Assembly: GCA_015039465.1 (NCBI GenBank)
Contig: MU130369.1
Location: forward strand, 12,782 to 76,781
Length of the DNA stretch: 64,000 bases
Direction of reading: 5' to 3'
Source: Phlegmacium glaucopus
Taxonomy: Eukaryota > Basidiomycota > Agaricomycetes > Agaricales > Cortinariaceae
The translations under genes and the position numbers were made by a program. Below the pieces are notes generated by a model. It was not told where the DNA came from. It did no database searches and worked only from the letters and a program-made list of their open reading frames with translations. This document shows, piece by piece, positions 1-10,043 of this stretch (position 1 is its first letter; every line of letters starts with the position of its first letter).

Positions 1-984
1 GGACTACATCACAGGAGAAAGCAGACCTCTACCTCCACCACATGCAAGCGTACCTCAATGGATTACGCGAGCTTTTCCCTCGATATAGATTTCTACCAAA
101 TCAACACATGGCGCTTCATCTTGCAGAATATCTGCGGTTTTATGGCCCTGTACATTCTTGGTGGACCTTTCCTTTTGAACGTTTGATAGGCATGTTACAG
201 CATATTCCAAATAACTTTCAAGATGGTGAGTTTCATCTTCACGTTTCCTTGACTATCATGACATTCATCTTTCCCAGGGCAACTGGAAGAAACCATCTCT
301 ACCACCTTCACAAAGTCTGCCAATCTTCGAGCTCTTATGCTAAAAGAAGGTTGCCTGCCAGCAATCAAGAATTGCAGTGGTCATTTCTCCAAATTCATAG
401 ACCCTCAAGTATGCAACACCCTTCTCACGGATATTGCTCATTTTCTTGCCCTTGAAGAGGAAGCTAATGAGCCTCTGGATGATGTCCAAGGGAAAATGAC
501 GGCTATTCCGGCAGGACTGTACAAAGCTTTGAAAATCTATTTTCAGGGTTCGGGCTCAATGCCGCGCGAGGCCAAAGTCCTGAGTTCTTACAAGCTGAAT
601 GGATTGACATTCTCCACCTTCACTCGCCACAGAGGCAACAGCTTTATTCTTGTTCATCGCCCGTCTCTTCCTTCCATTCCTGCCCAAATTGAAAGCATAC
701 TTCAAACACCCTCAAATGACACCTTTTTTGTTACTCAATATTTCCTCAAACCTATGTCTGATGACCCATTCAAGAAATACCCCGTCCTTCAGTCATCACT
801 TTGGTCTCAAGATCTTGGACAGCAGCTCATAATCGTGAAGCCACAAGATGTCGAATCTCACTTCGCATGTCTGGCGTTTGAATGGCGCGGCGCTGACTCT
901 GTTGCTGTTGTATCCCTATCTCGGGTATTTCCTCATTTTCACATTTGTCCAAACCAATGCTTATCTCTTCCACAGGAACGCTAA
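1..984 (+). CDS. CACTA/Tnp2-type transposase, C-terminal part (DUF4218-like), 5' end outside window
   Basis: The frame is open from base 3 and is entered upstream of the window. Exons are about 1-225, 278-924 and 976-984. The first intron (226-277, GT-AG) must be spliced to join GMLQHIPNNFQDG to the next exon (QLEETISTTFTKS). The segment GPVHSWWTFPFERLIG is typical of the DUF4218 region found C-terminal to the Tnp2 transposase domain in CACTA-type elements of basidiomycetes. This is a mobile-element protein rather than a host gene. The catalytic part lies outside the window, so activity cannot be judged. The end is uncertain: both the spliced and unspliced readings stop at 984, but another frame (NANYYGSCIARPF) continues to 1024, so a one-base shift near the last intron is possible. 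Confidence 0.72.
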
Positions 985-1234
985 TTATTATGGTTCTTGC
1001 ATCGCTCGTCCTTTCTTTATTTGACTGCTTGATTTTCTGTATACCACATGATGCTTAGTTCGGCCGGTCCCAGTCATCACAGGAATGGACGGTATGATTT
1101 CCTGATGAGCCTCCAGTCGAACATATGAGGATGGATGAGCGATGCCAAATAAGATGTGTTCTAATGTACATGGTAATACTTGACTGCAACAAATACAATC
1201 AAGACCACGCAACATATCCCTTCCATCCACATTC

Positions 1235-1953
1235 ATGCAGCTCCTCACCACCTCCAGACTTCACTCTCTCTCGTACACCATGATCTCAACCCAAATATTT
1301 ATTCCAGGCTTCCATCACCACTCGTTCATTCCACACAACCCCACCCGCCCCCACAGGAATACCCCCAACCCAACTCACGCACCACAAGCATCGTTCTCGA
1401 CAATCCCAGCAAATAGATACTTACTGCGCTCATTCAAACCGTTGGACGTTCAGTCGCGGCTCACGTCGCCATGGGATCTCAAAAGTCTTCCGTTTGGGCG
1501 CGGCGTTCGTTGTTTAAAGCATATGGATCTTGCGGTAAGCCAGCCCATTTAGAATTGTCTATAGTTCCTGATAGTTTTTAGCAGCGTACAATTAATCGCA
1601 GAACGTTAACATATACCATCACCTTTGTGGCATCTCTTATCTTATATCTCAAACTACATTACTTGGCGCCAGTAATTACAACGTTCTGCGCTTTCCTGAG
1701 TGCTATCCGTTACCTCAATGCCAGGCTAGTGGCAACACATCGTTTTCTGGCCATAGCTAGAGAACAGCCAGCTGTACGTTGTATTATTTCTATTCCATAG
1801 TGATTTGCTAATAATCTTCATCAGCGACGCAAATTCATCTACTATTTCACGTTCCTTGCTGCGCTAACTTTCGTCTACTTGCTCGGACTACGTTTCGCAA
1901 CATTAGCCCTACTTGCCTGCAACCTCTTTTATCTTCGATGCATTTACTTTTAG
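1235..1953 (+). CDS. Small three-exon predicted membrane protein, function unknown
   Basis: Exons 1235-1534, 1582-1773 and 1825-1953 are separated by two GT-AG introns of 47 and 51 nt. All three exons are multiples of three and join without a stop to give 206 residues. The N-terminal 100 residues are Ser/Thr/Pro/His-rich with scattered Arg, perhaps a targeting region. Exons 2 and 3 encode two hydrophobic hairpins (ITFVASLILYLKLHYLAPVI and FTFLAALTFVYLLGLRFATL) with basic residues between them. I do not recognise the family. An AATAAA signal follows at 2035-2040. The start could lie further upstream, since no promoter decides it. The coherent splicing supports a real gene, but expression is unproven and it sits next to transposon DNA. 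Confidence 0.5.
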
Positions 1954-2034
1954 TTTGTAACTACCCTAAAGTAGTAAATCTTTTCTTGATATGATATATA
2001 AGAGTTTCATTCATTTCTTCTTGTAAATATCTAC

Positions 2035-2040
2035 AATAAA
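2035..2040 (+). terminator. Polyadenylation signal AATAAA after the small membrane-protein gene
   Basis: AATAAA lies 82 nt past the stop codon at 1953, within an AT-rich stretch. The position is plausible for the 3' end of that gene, but there is no further support. Confidence 0.3.
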
Positions 2041-2133
2041 TATATAATGTACGCTACTTGGAGGGAGTTACATTTAATTTCAAGGTCGGGGTCGCTGACT
2101 GGCTCGCTGACGTGCCCCCGACTACGCACAATC

Positions 2134-2457
2134 AATTCTGCAAAATGCAGAATAATGAATTTTGACAAGATTTTGGAGTTTGCAAAATTCATTGAGAATT
2201 TATCATTCTTGATAAATTCTGCATCTTGTGAAATTAAGGCAGAATCTTACATTCTAATCGGATTCTAATTGTCGCAGAATTCACGCAAAAGGAAAAATTG
2301 TACCAAAAGTAAAATTGAAGTAGAATTTCTAAATCTGGCTAGATTTTAATTGCTTTTTGCATCTCGGCAGAATTATTTAAAAATTAATTATTCTGCTAAA
2401 TGCAGATTTTCATGATCCTGCATTACATTTTGCATCGATTCTGCATCCTGCAGAATT
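2134..2457. mobile_element. 324-bp non-autonomous element rich in AATTCTGC/GCAGAATT words
   Basis: Both ends carry nearly the same inverted sequence: the left starts AATTCTGCAAAATGCAGAAT, and the right, read on the minus strand, starts AATTCTGCAGGATGCAGAAT. The interior repeats TTCTGC and GCAGAA many times in both orientations and has no coding potential. No direct repeat is visible at the flanks. It abuts the MITE fragment that precedes the first S41 remnant. Confidence 0.5.
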
Positions 2458-2459
2458 GG

Positions 2460-2597
2460 TGACTTCCAGGAGTGCGTACTCCTTTTCCTGTGTGTGACTT
2501 TTCCCAGAACGGGAAAGTCACGCGTGACATGTTTCTAAAACAGGAATCGTTTTTCGTGCGTGCGCTTGCTCGTGTGAACGAACTCCGTTCCTTACAG
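2460..2597. mobile_element. MITE fragment, same family as 12868-13398
   Basis: The stretch shares with 13300-13398 the words CCAGAACGGGA, AAGTCAC.CGTGAC and GTTTCTAAAA, and the same terminus CCGTTCCTTACA. It ends exactly where S41 homology starts (the text CCACTTCTGTAAATTTC is shared with 21064 and 32272). The left part is missing or was replaced by the neighbouring repeat. Confidence 0.5.
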
Positions 2598-3850
2598 CCA
2601 CTTCTGTAAATTTCAGACACAGCTTCTTGGCGTTCTAATAACTGCGTTGCGGTTAGTGGAACTAACGAGGTTGACCTCTCCGAGGACGAGTTCATCGAAC
2701 GCGCCTTCCATGAAGTTCCAGCAACAACCTGCAATACCTGTACAGGTCGGCGGACGCAAGCGATCTCTCAATGTGATGCTCGACGCTGCTCCTCCGTCTG
2801 ACATTGTCCTTCCTCCACAGCTTTGCCAACTGTTAATGGCAGTCGTAGTGTCTCACAATTTCATCCCCTTGATGACGGGAATACTGGCGTCATGGCCCTT
2901 GGAAGCTTCTCGGATTCTGATTTCAACGCGTTCTTACTTGTTATGCTCCAGGGTTTAACCTCTCTCAAATCTTCAGGTGCGACACAGCTCATCATCGATT
3001 TGGTAAAGTTCCACAAGTCGCTGTATCTCCATAGCTGTTAATTTTTAACTGTTCTTCTTGAAGTCGAGTCATGGCGGAGGTTTTATTTGTGCTGCTCATG
3101 TGAGTGTTCCCTCGTTTGATATCATATAATCCTGAGATTCTGGTTGTCAATTAGTGGTTGCATCACATCGTGCGTATATTTATGTTCAATCAAATCAAAA
3201 ATTAAGCTTTGTATTACTAGATTGTCGGTCCCAAATCCACTTCTGTCCCTCAAGCCGGGCTAGATACCAAAGCCCGTGATGGACCTTTAGCACAACTCAT
3301 CGTGAAACAAATTATTGATGCCAATGCCGATCCCCAACAATTGTTGTTGTATAACCCAACCAATTGGCCTAATGCATCGAATGTCTTCCTCGCTACGACT
3401 GATGATTGGTTGCTACCTCCAGTTTTGATTACGGTCAATGGTCGGCCGGATTCATTCAGTCAAAGGTGAGACTCAATTATACAAACGGTTGTTGCCTAAT
3501 CAACGCACATCGTTTTATTATTTCCTAGGTTAGGAGAATGTGCTCCTGATGGATTCCTGACTGCACCTCCTGATACAGCGTTATTTGATCCTTCGAAAGT
3601 TGTTCTCGTATCTAATGGGAGGTAAAGGAGAAAACAACCTAGCATAGGAAAATTGGAAAAGCATCTAACAGTTTTTCTTTCTCCGTTAGATGCGCAAGTT
3701 CATGCTCGCTCTTCAGTGTTAGTCGCAAACATTCCATCTTTTTTTTGAAAAATTAAAAGTTGCTTACGTTTTATCTTTTTTTTTTAGATCACGATGGCTA
3801 AAGAGGAAAAGTCTAAAACAATTCTTTGTCTGGAGGAAAATACGTGAGAA
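2598..3850 (+). pseudogene. S41-family peptidase remnant, copy A (C-terminal half)
   Basis: Frame-shifted pieces read, in order: VDLSEDEFIERAFHEVPATT, NVMLDAAPPSDIVLPP, ALGSFSDSDFNAFLL, a GGGFICAAH segment near 3075, STSVPQAGLDTKARDGPLAQ, NWPNASNVFLATTDDWLLPP, and NGR spliced to CASSCSLFS (about 3620 to 3715), then ITMAKEEKSKT. These match fungal secreted peptidases of the S41 (tail-specific/CPAF-like) type; the Ser in CASSCSLF is the likely nucleophile. The N-terminal half is absent, cut off by the MITE fragment at 2597. Several frame changes make it non-functional. Copies B (19786-21715) and C (31818-33960) are paralogues. Confidence 0.72.
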
Positions 3851-3959
3851 ATTCCTCAAAGCGGCAAGTTTTGTGAACTCCATTGTCACCTCCAATATCG
3901 TTGCCAGGAATTATGTAGATAAGGTACTGGGCACATACTGGAATAATCTCGTAGTCCGT

Positions 3960-4760
3960 TGATTCGCTCCTGAACGTTTGAACGCGCATTGACGGAGGAT
4001 TTTGCACAGCCACTGGAACATCGAAATTTACCTACCCCTCCACACCCTCACTCACTCACCCAATTGCTTTCGGAGCTCGATTTTCGAACAAGGCAGTCAA
4101 AGTTCTTCAGATTTTGGGTACTTCTATTTTACAACATGCCGCCACCCCCTGCCACCCCCTTGTTTCGATCCTCACTCAGCAAGAATAGCCCATCATCTAT
4201 CACGATGTTATTAGCTTCGGAAACACATGTCCATATCCACATATGTCGACCGTGACAGCTGTGAGACTGCCGTGAGACGAAGTTGGTGCTTCCCAGGCGT
4301 TGGCCATGCCGAACTTGAAGGCCGCGTTGCAAAGGTGTTGAGATTCTTGAGAATAAAGAGGAGTACACTGCCTTGGTAGTGCCTGGTTGGGCAGAGTCAA
4401 TAACCGTGTTGAGTGAAGGTGAAGGCGACTGAATTGAGCTGAGCATGCTTAGAAGCGAGTGAGGTAACCGGGTCGTTGTTCCATGACCCGAGGTAGCTCG
4501 ACATCTGGGCCATTCTCCAGCCTGGTGAGGTAAAACAATGTTATATAAGGGGATTTTGAGGTCATCCTGACCAACCTTTAGTGATAATAAAAATATTTAC
4601 CCATTTTTTGAACATAAGAAATCTCTGAAAACATTGGAGATATGTTCTCAGAGCTTTCCCATCATGGAGGAATACCTTTTTTAGGCAGAAACATGCCTTA
4701 ATATTTTTTGAGGAGGCTATCCCAGGCTATGCCTTAAGGTTTTTTGATCTGCCCCGGGCA
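3960..4760. repeat. Conserved block of unknown content, shared with 22310-23030
   Basis: The block aligns with 22310-23030 over most of its length, with small indels (for example CACAGCCACTGGAACATC against CACAGCCACCGGAACATC). Minus-strand reading gives short open stretches (one contains SSIQSPSPSLNTVI) that stay recognisable in both copies, so it may be a decayed gene. I do not recognise a family and could not build an intact model. Confidence 0.5.
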
Positions 4761-4782
4761 ATTTTGGTTACGAGTTCCATTT

Positions 4783-5310
4783 ATGGAATTCGTTCTTTTA
4801 CCAACTGGCGTTTTTTCGGGGGCCGTCACGGTGCCTTAGCCGGCAAACACCGACTTCTTGCGTTCGGGGTCTTGGCACGCGGTAGTCACGGCCCACGTAT
4901 CCTTGCAAGAATCTTCTCCAGAGATGTGAATGGTACGTCAATCACCCTCAGCCTCGACGTTAATTCGTTCTGCCATGTACAGGCGAACGCTAGATGCCAC
5001 TGAGAAAAGGAAAGCAATTATATCAACGTGCTGAAAATTTTACAGTCGTGCCCAGCCTTCAAACCACGTAGCATGTCAGGCATACAAACGCGCTTCGATG
5101 ATTTTCAGGCGTCGCATATTCGATTGGCTGACAGAGTATATCTCACTGTGAGTACCTATATATTTCATGGTGTCAATTGTAAGGCGACCTGCTGAAATCG
5201 TACTCATAGCCACAATTCCTACCCTGGCACAGATATTTCTTACACATCTACGAAAAGGCGCTTCGAACTGAGTTCGGGTACAAAGGGGCCACTCTGTAAG
5301 TCCCCTTTGT
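4783..5310 (+). pseudogene. Tyrosinase remnant with signal-peptide-like start
   Basis: An ATG at 4783 opens a hydrophobic stretch (MEFVLLPTGVFSGAVTVP) interrupted by a stop, then NTDFLRSGSWHAVVTAHVSL. After an intron-like gap come YINVLKILQSCPAFKPRSMS, TRFDDFQASHIRLADRVYLT and, after a second intron (about 5149-5210), FLPWHRYFLHIYEKALR and GYKGATL. The FLPWHRYF...H pattern, with the preceding SHIRLAD, is the first copper-binding region of tyrosinases; this family oxidises phenols. The protein stops before the second copper site, and in-frame stops are present, so it is dead. The second duplication unit lacks this segment. Confidence 0.72.
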
Positions 5311-5343
5311 GCTAATGATATGGATTGTTAAATCTACGATTCA

Positions 5344-5500
5344 GATATTCTCAGTGTGGTTATCCTTCTCAGGACAAGGATGACTATCACCGGTTCAATA
5401 TTGCATACGTAGGAGAATACAAGAAGAAGAATACGACAAAAGATCTCAATGATGTACATCCCCGTCTTGTTCTCAAATTAAGTTTATCAACTTATTGATC
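5344..5500 (+). pseudogene. Unidentified coding fragment fused after the tyrosinase remnant
   Basis: Directly after an AG acceptor, one frame reads YSQCGYPSQDKDDYHRF, IAYVGEYKKKNTTKDLND and on to a stop. It does not continue the tyrosinase fold, which should run on with the WDW region. The GEYKKKN...DLND style recalls basidiomycete FunK1-type protein kinases, but the stretch is too short to assign. It may be a fusion scar from transposition. Confidence 0.25.
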
Positions 5501-5977
5501 TTCGTCGTCAGACTCATAGGTGCTGTTTGGATTTTTGCTAACAAGTATTATATTTTACAGATGTTCTGTGATTGGACCGTTTCATTACTACTAGCCCAAC
5601 AATAAGTTATGGACAGCCAAGAAAGAAGAAGAAAAAAAGAACTCGTATATGCTGCGTGTCACAACGGCCCTCACAGACAAGTAATCCCGGCTCGCCCTTG
5701 GTGAATACTTCAGCTCTCGCAAATGCACATCACACTCTCCACAAGCGATTTGGTAAAGACATGAGAATTTCCCTTTTTTTGATGGCCCTATTTAACTCGT
5801 ACAAAAATAGTGACCATAAACATCACAAGGTAGCGTGAACAGGCATGGGCGCTAAATGTGATGAGCTCCCAGAAGGGATACAACCTTATGAATGTTTTCA
5901 GATGTTCTTATGACCATGTAGGGTCCAGAAATTATATATTGCTCCGTAGTGATATCTTCTAACCCCCAGTCTTCATA

Positions 5978-6590
5978 ATGGCTTACCCGCCCAACCCAGG
6001 AATGTCTATCAATGTGTCTATCACTGCAAGCAACCGAAATATGAAGAACCTCCCTATGGGCCCTAATGGGCGCGAGTGGAGCAATGACTTGAGTAGTTGT
6101 TGCGGGGACTGTTCAACCTGTAAGCGCAGCGTCTTGGCAGCGCCTCCATCAAGGAATGTCATACTAATCTTGTTCCCTCTGGAAGGGCCTGTTGCATTTA
6201 TCTGCCCATGCATCACTTACGCCAGAGTCAAGCGTCGATACAAGTATCTTAACTCCAGAGGGCACCCTGATCCCGAACGTGGCGAATGCTGCTCATACGA
6301 ATGCTGCTCATGCGAATGCTGCTGCCACGCCATGGCCCTTTTTTTCTGCATGGGATGGGCATGGCGGGTAAAACTGCTCAGTCTATCTTAATATATTATC
6401 CACAATATTGAATTACTATTGCCAGATGTGTACTCGTTCCGACATCCGAAAAAGATACTCTATCAGGGGTGGATGTTGCAGTGATTGTGGCACCGCATGC
6501 TGCTGCACTACTTGCGAACTTGTCCAAGAATCTCGAGAATTGGAACTAGAGGAACTTACCTATCCTCAAGGAATCCGATGGAAGCGTTAA
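5978..6590 (+). CDS. PLAC8-family cysteine-rich protein, copy 1
   Basis: Exons 5978-6119, 6186-6367 and 6426-6590 have GT-AG introns and join in frame to 162 residues. The first exon gives MAYPPNPGMSINVSI, a conserved GREWSNDLSSCCGDCSTC, then after the intron VAFICPCITYARVKRRYKYL: the paired CC and CPC motifs of PLAC8 domains. The third exon has the second Cys cluster (GGCCSDCGTACCCTTCELVQ), which is usual near the C terminus. PLAC8 proteins are small membrane-associated proteins linked to cell size, metal handling or defence in other organisms; the role here is unknown. A TATA-like run lies about 45 bp upstream. Against copy 2 it has a Cys-to-Trp change at the first exon junction and an expanded CCSYECCSCECCC stretch. 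Confidence 0.85.
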
Positions 6591-7985
6591 TTTCATCATT
6601 CATTAGTGCCAGCCTGTGTACATTGTTTCTACCTTTCAATCCCCTTCAGTAAAATATTATGGAATTTCTGACGGCTCACCAATTTTCTTTTGATCTATCC
6701 TTTCTGTGATAATGATCATCCCAGTGAACTTAGAGTAGTATGCCCGAAACCGTCGGATTATGATCAATTTACTTCCGTCTCTCTCTGGCCTCCAAACGCT
6801 AAAGACATTCGCTGGCAATGAGGGAATTAAAAATAGTTGGTCAACCAAAATTAACGCCTCTGTAACTACGAGCATCGAGACGGAGGTTCTAAGAAAGTAG
6901 TTCTTATTTAGTTTTTTTTCCCAAGTACATATACGAATGCCTGGAAACTTTAATCAAAAAATGGTTGTTCTAAACTTTGAAGTGCTGGCAAACTACGGTT
7001 TATTAGGGAGAACTAAAAAATTCAACGAGCGGACAGCCAGCTGAGCCCATGAATATTCCTAAGTATTCTCACTGGCAATAATCTGGAAGTTTGTCTCGCT
7101 TGTTTCCTGAGATTCCGAGCTTGGACTCGGGTAAGTATAAATGTAAATACAACATGTTGGTGTTGGGATGCCATCGAGAAGGTTATGTCATTGAGTATTT
7201 TCTGATCCAAAGCATTAGAAAATAGATAGTAATAGATGATGTATATTTAGGCTAGAATACAAGAGTAAGTTTGGGCAAGGATTCTTCGACTGAAACAAGG
7301 GCCCTGATCCATGAGAAAGACAATCTAAGATGAGCTATGATGGGCGAAAGGGTCCGAGAAGCATAGAAATATAAGATGGGTAATATAGGTCTAGGATATA
7401 TTGCGTCGAGTCACGGAAATATGTAGTGAGGACTGCTGTGAAAAATGGGAGTGGAGGGCGGGCGAAAAGAAAGAGAGCGCTACTCTGATGTCGAGCAGCA
7501 ATGTCTAATGCGAGGTTGGGTTTTGTGGCAGTAACGAACAAGGTACAACCCAGATCTTCGTGTAGACAAGATTCTATGTTCACTTCTTCGGACTTCCTGG
7601 TGTTCACTTAGAATAAAAAGATGGTATCTAAGGCCTGCCACGTGTCTGTTGTAGTAAGAAATCATTATATAATATCGATACCATTTTCTCCTCAGTTGAG
7701 AAGTATCGCAAACTCAATCTTGGGTCTCGAGGTAAACAACAAGGTAACTAGGACCCTGGGAAATACCAGATCCCGAAAATGGGGTTTTGTTCGCACAATT
7801 TGGCTGTTTTTGTCCGGATGGCAGCTGGCAGCACCTGGCCTCCTCCCAAAATTTTGGTTTTGGCCTGGACATCAGGATCTAGCCATCTTTCGGCTGAAAA
7901 CTGTTCGGATTGACAGATCTGGCCTTCTCTGTTTTTTGGATAGGGATCTGCCATTTTCTGGTATTGCCCGGGACTGGAATGGTTT
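6591..7985. other. Gap with no recognised gene, paralogous to 23884-25110
   Basis: Most of this stretch aligns with 23884-25110. A short plus-strand ORF intact only in the second unit (23994-24194) is broken here. The last 240 bases repeat words such as GGATCTGGC and TCCGGAT in both orientations, resembling the other word-rich elements in the window. No complete gene is seen. Confidence 0.5.
7982..7985. repeat. Target-site duplication GTTT, left copy (right copy 12412-12415)
   Basis: GTTT precedes the left LTR and follows the right LTR. The uninterrupted site in the second unit reads GGAATGGTTTAACAATAAAA near 25110, which proves a 4-bp duplication. Confidence 0.8.
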
Positions 7986-8455
7986 TGTGAGGAATAGTTT
8001 CCGGGTGTGTGCGAGTATAGGGGGAGTTGACTCCGTCAACTTTAGTGTTCCGATTTGTTGATTTGTTTATTATTTTAGTACTTGGTTATGGAATTTCTTA
8101 GTTTTCATGTTGTTTTTTAGTGCCTCAGTTGTTCTGTTGTTATGTTATATATTTTTTTTATACTACAATATAACTACAGCTTTTTATACCTTTAGTTTGT
8201 AGTACTGTGTTTTGAAAATGGATATATGGGAATCTAAGATCCGAGAATAAAAACGGAGAGGTAACAAATTTGTATGTAAGAATGGACTGTGTAATTTCGG
8301 AGTAATTTCCAAAAGGGGAATGAATTTGAAATTGATAAAATAGGAAACGTACGAATTTGGAAAATGTAACGCGGTGCGAAATTCCGTATGTGATATAATG
8401 AATTTGAAATTATGAAAATAGTAATAATTCGAGGTAGGGAGAATCCCTCCTCACA
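7986..8455 (-). repeat. LTR (3' LTR of the minus-strand element)
   Basis: This 470-bp repeat is nearly identical to 11940-12411 and begins and ends with the inverted TGTGAGGA/TCCTCACA. The stretch directly next to it inside the element (minus strand, about 8456-8475) is purine-rich (AAAGTCCCCGGGAGA), a weak polypurine-tract candidate. Confidence 0.9.
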
Positions 8456-10043
8456 TCTCCCGGGGACTTTAAAATGTTGACTTCCCAGTCAACTTGTCTC
8501 TCGTTGGGAAAACAAATTGTAATAGGAGAAAAGAATTGAATAAAACTTTCTTTGTGAATGATAAAATTGATGAATGTTCGAATATACTATTTACAAGGTT
8601 CGAAAAGGTGGTCAAATGGCAGGGTCGTGTTAATAATTTGTTTGAAATCTTCGTCGGTTCGTCGTTCGAACGGAAAAGGTGAATTTTCGTGGTGATACAA
8701 TTGAAATCTGCACATTCTTGAGGATTTTCGTCAGACTTTGTGTTTACAATGTTCGAAAAGGGGTGAATAGATGGTGGGAATGATAAATCCGTTGTCGAAA
8801 CGTTAGACGCGTGTTCGATCGAGTCGATAATGATGTAATATATGATGATTCGGATTTGTTTCGTTCGTCGTATGGTCTTTTGATTTGAATATGCAAGTGT
8901 TGAATATCGAGCAAAGAGGATGGGGTGATTTAGAACTATTGGGTGCCGTATGTACAATGTTTGAAAGATTTTCGTTTAGTTCTTGAACTATTTGGCGCGC
9001 ATTCGGTGATATTGATGGGAATGTCATATAGTGCGAGTCGAATGTGTTGCGTGCGTCGTTTAGTGAATTCATTTGCATGTATGGGTGTTGAATTTCGGGT
9101 TGAACGATATTTTTGTATGTTTTTGGGGATTTTCGCATGATTTCGATTACATATTGTACAATTGTTGAAATAGGCTTGTCGAACGGTTAGGCGCACGCTC
9201 GATGGATGTGACAGGGGTGCAATTCGATATGAATCGGATGTGTTTCGTACATTGTGTGTCGATTCCGTGGGATTTCAGATAAACAGGAGAAATTTGAAGT
9301 GGGGCTGTTGAACAATCAAATGTGCGGTCGTCTGGTGAATTCTTGTGAACATATGGGTGCCGGATTTCGAGTTTTAGCTATATTTTGTATACATTCTTGA
9401 GGACTTTCGTCAGACCTCTTCAAAGATATTCGCAACGTTGGAAATAGCGGGTAATGGTGTTCGTGAGATTCGTTCGGTCGTTAAGCGTGCGCTCGATGGT
9501 GATGATGACGACTTGGTATGATTTTGAATGCATAGGTGACGTATTTCGAGCTTCTGGCTGTGTTTTTGAATATTCTTGGTGATTTTCGTCGGATTTTAGG
9601 TACAATTGATTTCCGTTGCTAGATAATTTGACGCGCGTTCGATGCTTTGATAATGATGTATAATCCGGTAATTTTGATTTGTTTCGTATGTCGTATAGCA
9701 GATTTGTGGGTACCGAATTTCGAGGGAGTGTGATGGAATTGAAATAAAACCTATATTTTGCACATTCTTGAGGAATTTCGTCAGTCCTCGGATACATATT
9801 CACAAAATAAATCCCAAAAGAGCCTTGTTGAAGGATAGACGTTTGATCGAGTTAATAATGATGTAATCGGGTACGAATTGGGTACCTTTCGTATGTCGTT
9901 TGGTGGTCTTGTACAATTTGAATACATGGGGGAACATTTACAGCGTTCGATATAGGGCTTGCTGGACTTGCTGGGACTCGATGGTACTAACGGATAGGAA
10001 TATTATCGAATATTCCAAATGGGACTTTGCTGGGCTTGATGAA
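8456..10043 (-). repeat. Degenerate repeat array downstream of gag
   Basis: A unit of very roughly 150-210 bp recurs about seven times. Anchors are variants of GACGCGCGTTCGATG (near 8811, 8995, 9192, 9487, 9633, 9840 and 10052), TTTCGTATGTCGTA, and CTTGAGGATTTTCGTCAGAC (near 8717, 9395, 9570, 9765). Read on the minus strand, several units encode related peptides (SDENPQECA, TDEIPQECAK, SDENHQEYSK), which suggests the array was once translated, perhaps as an extension of gag. All frames are now interrupted. Confidence 0.6.

Noticed and set aside
5572..5838. ORF with a Lys-rich run upstream of PLAC8 copy 1
   Set aside because: The second unit shares the DNA from about 5690 but not an open frame, so this is promoter sequence, not a gene.
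8469..9803. Minus-strand ORFs of 111-162 residues downstream of gag
   Set aside because: They are short, overlapping frames of the degenerate repeat array. They are described as repeats rather than separate genes.
8456..10043. Possible CRISPR-like array
   Set aside because: Units are diverged and irregularly spaced, with no constant repeats between unique spacers, and the genome is eukaryotic.
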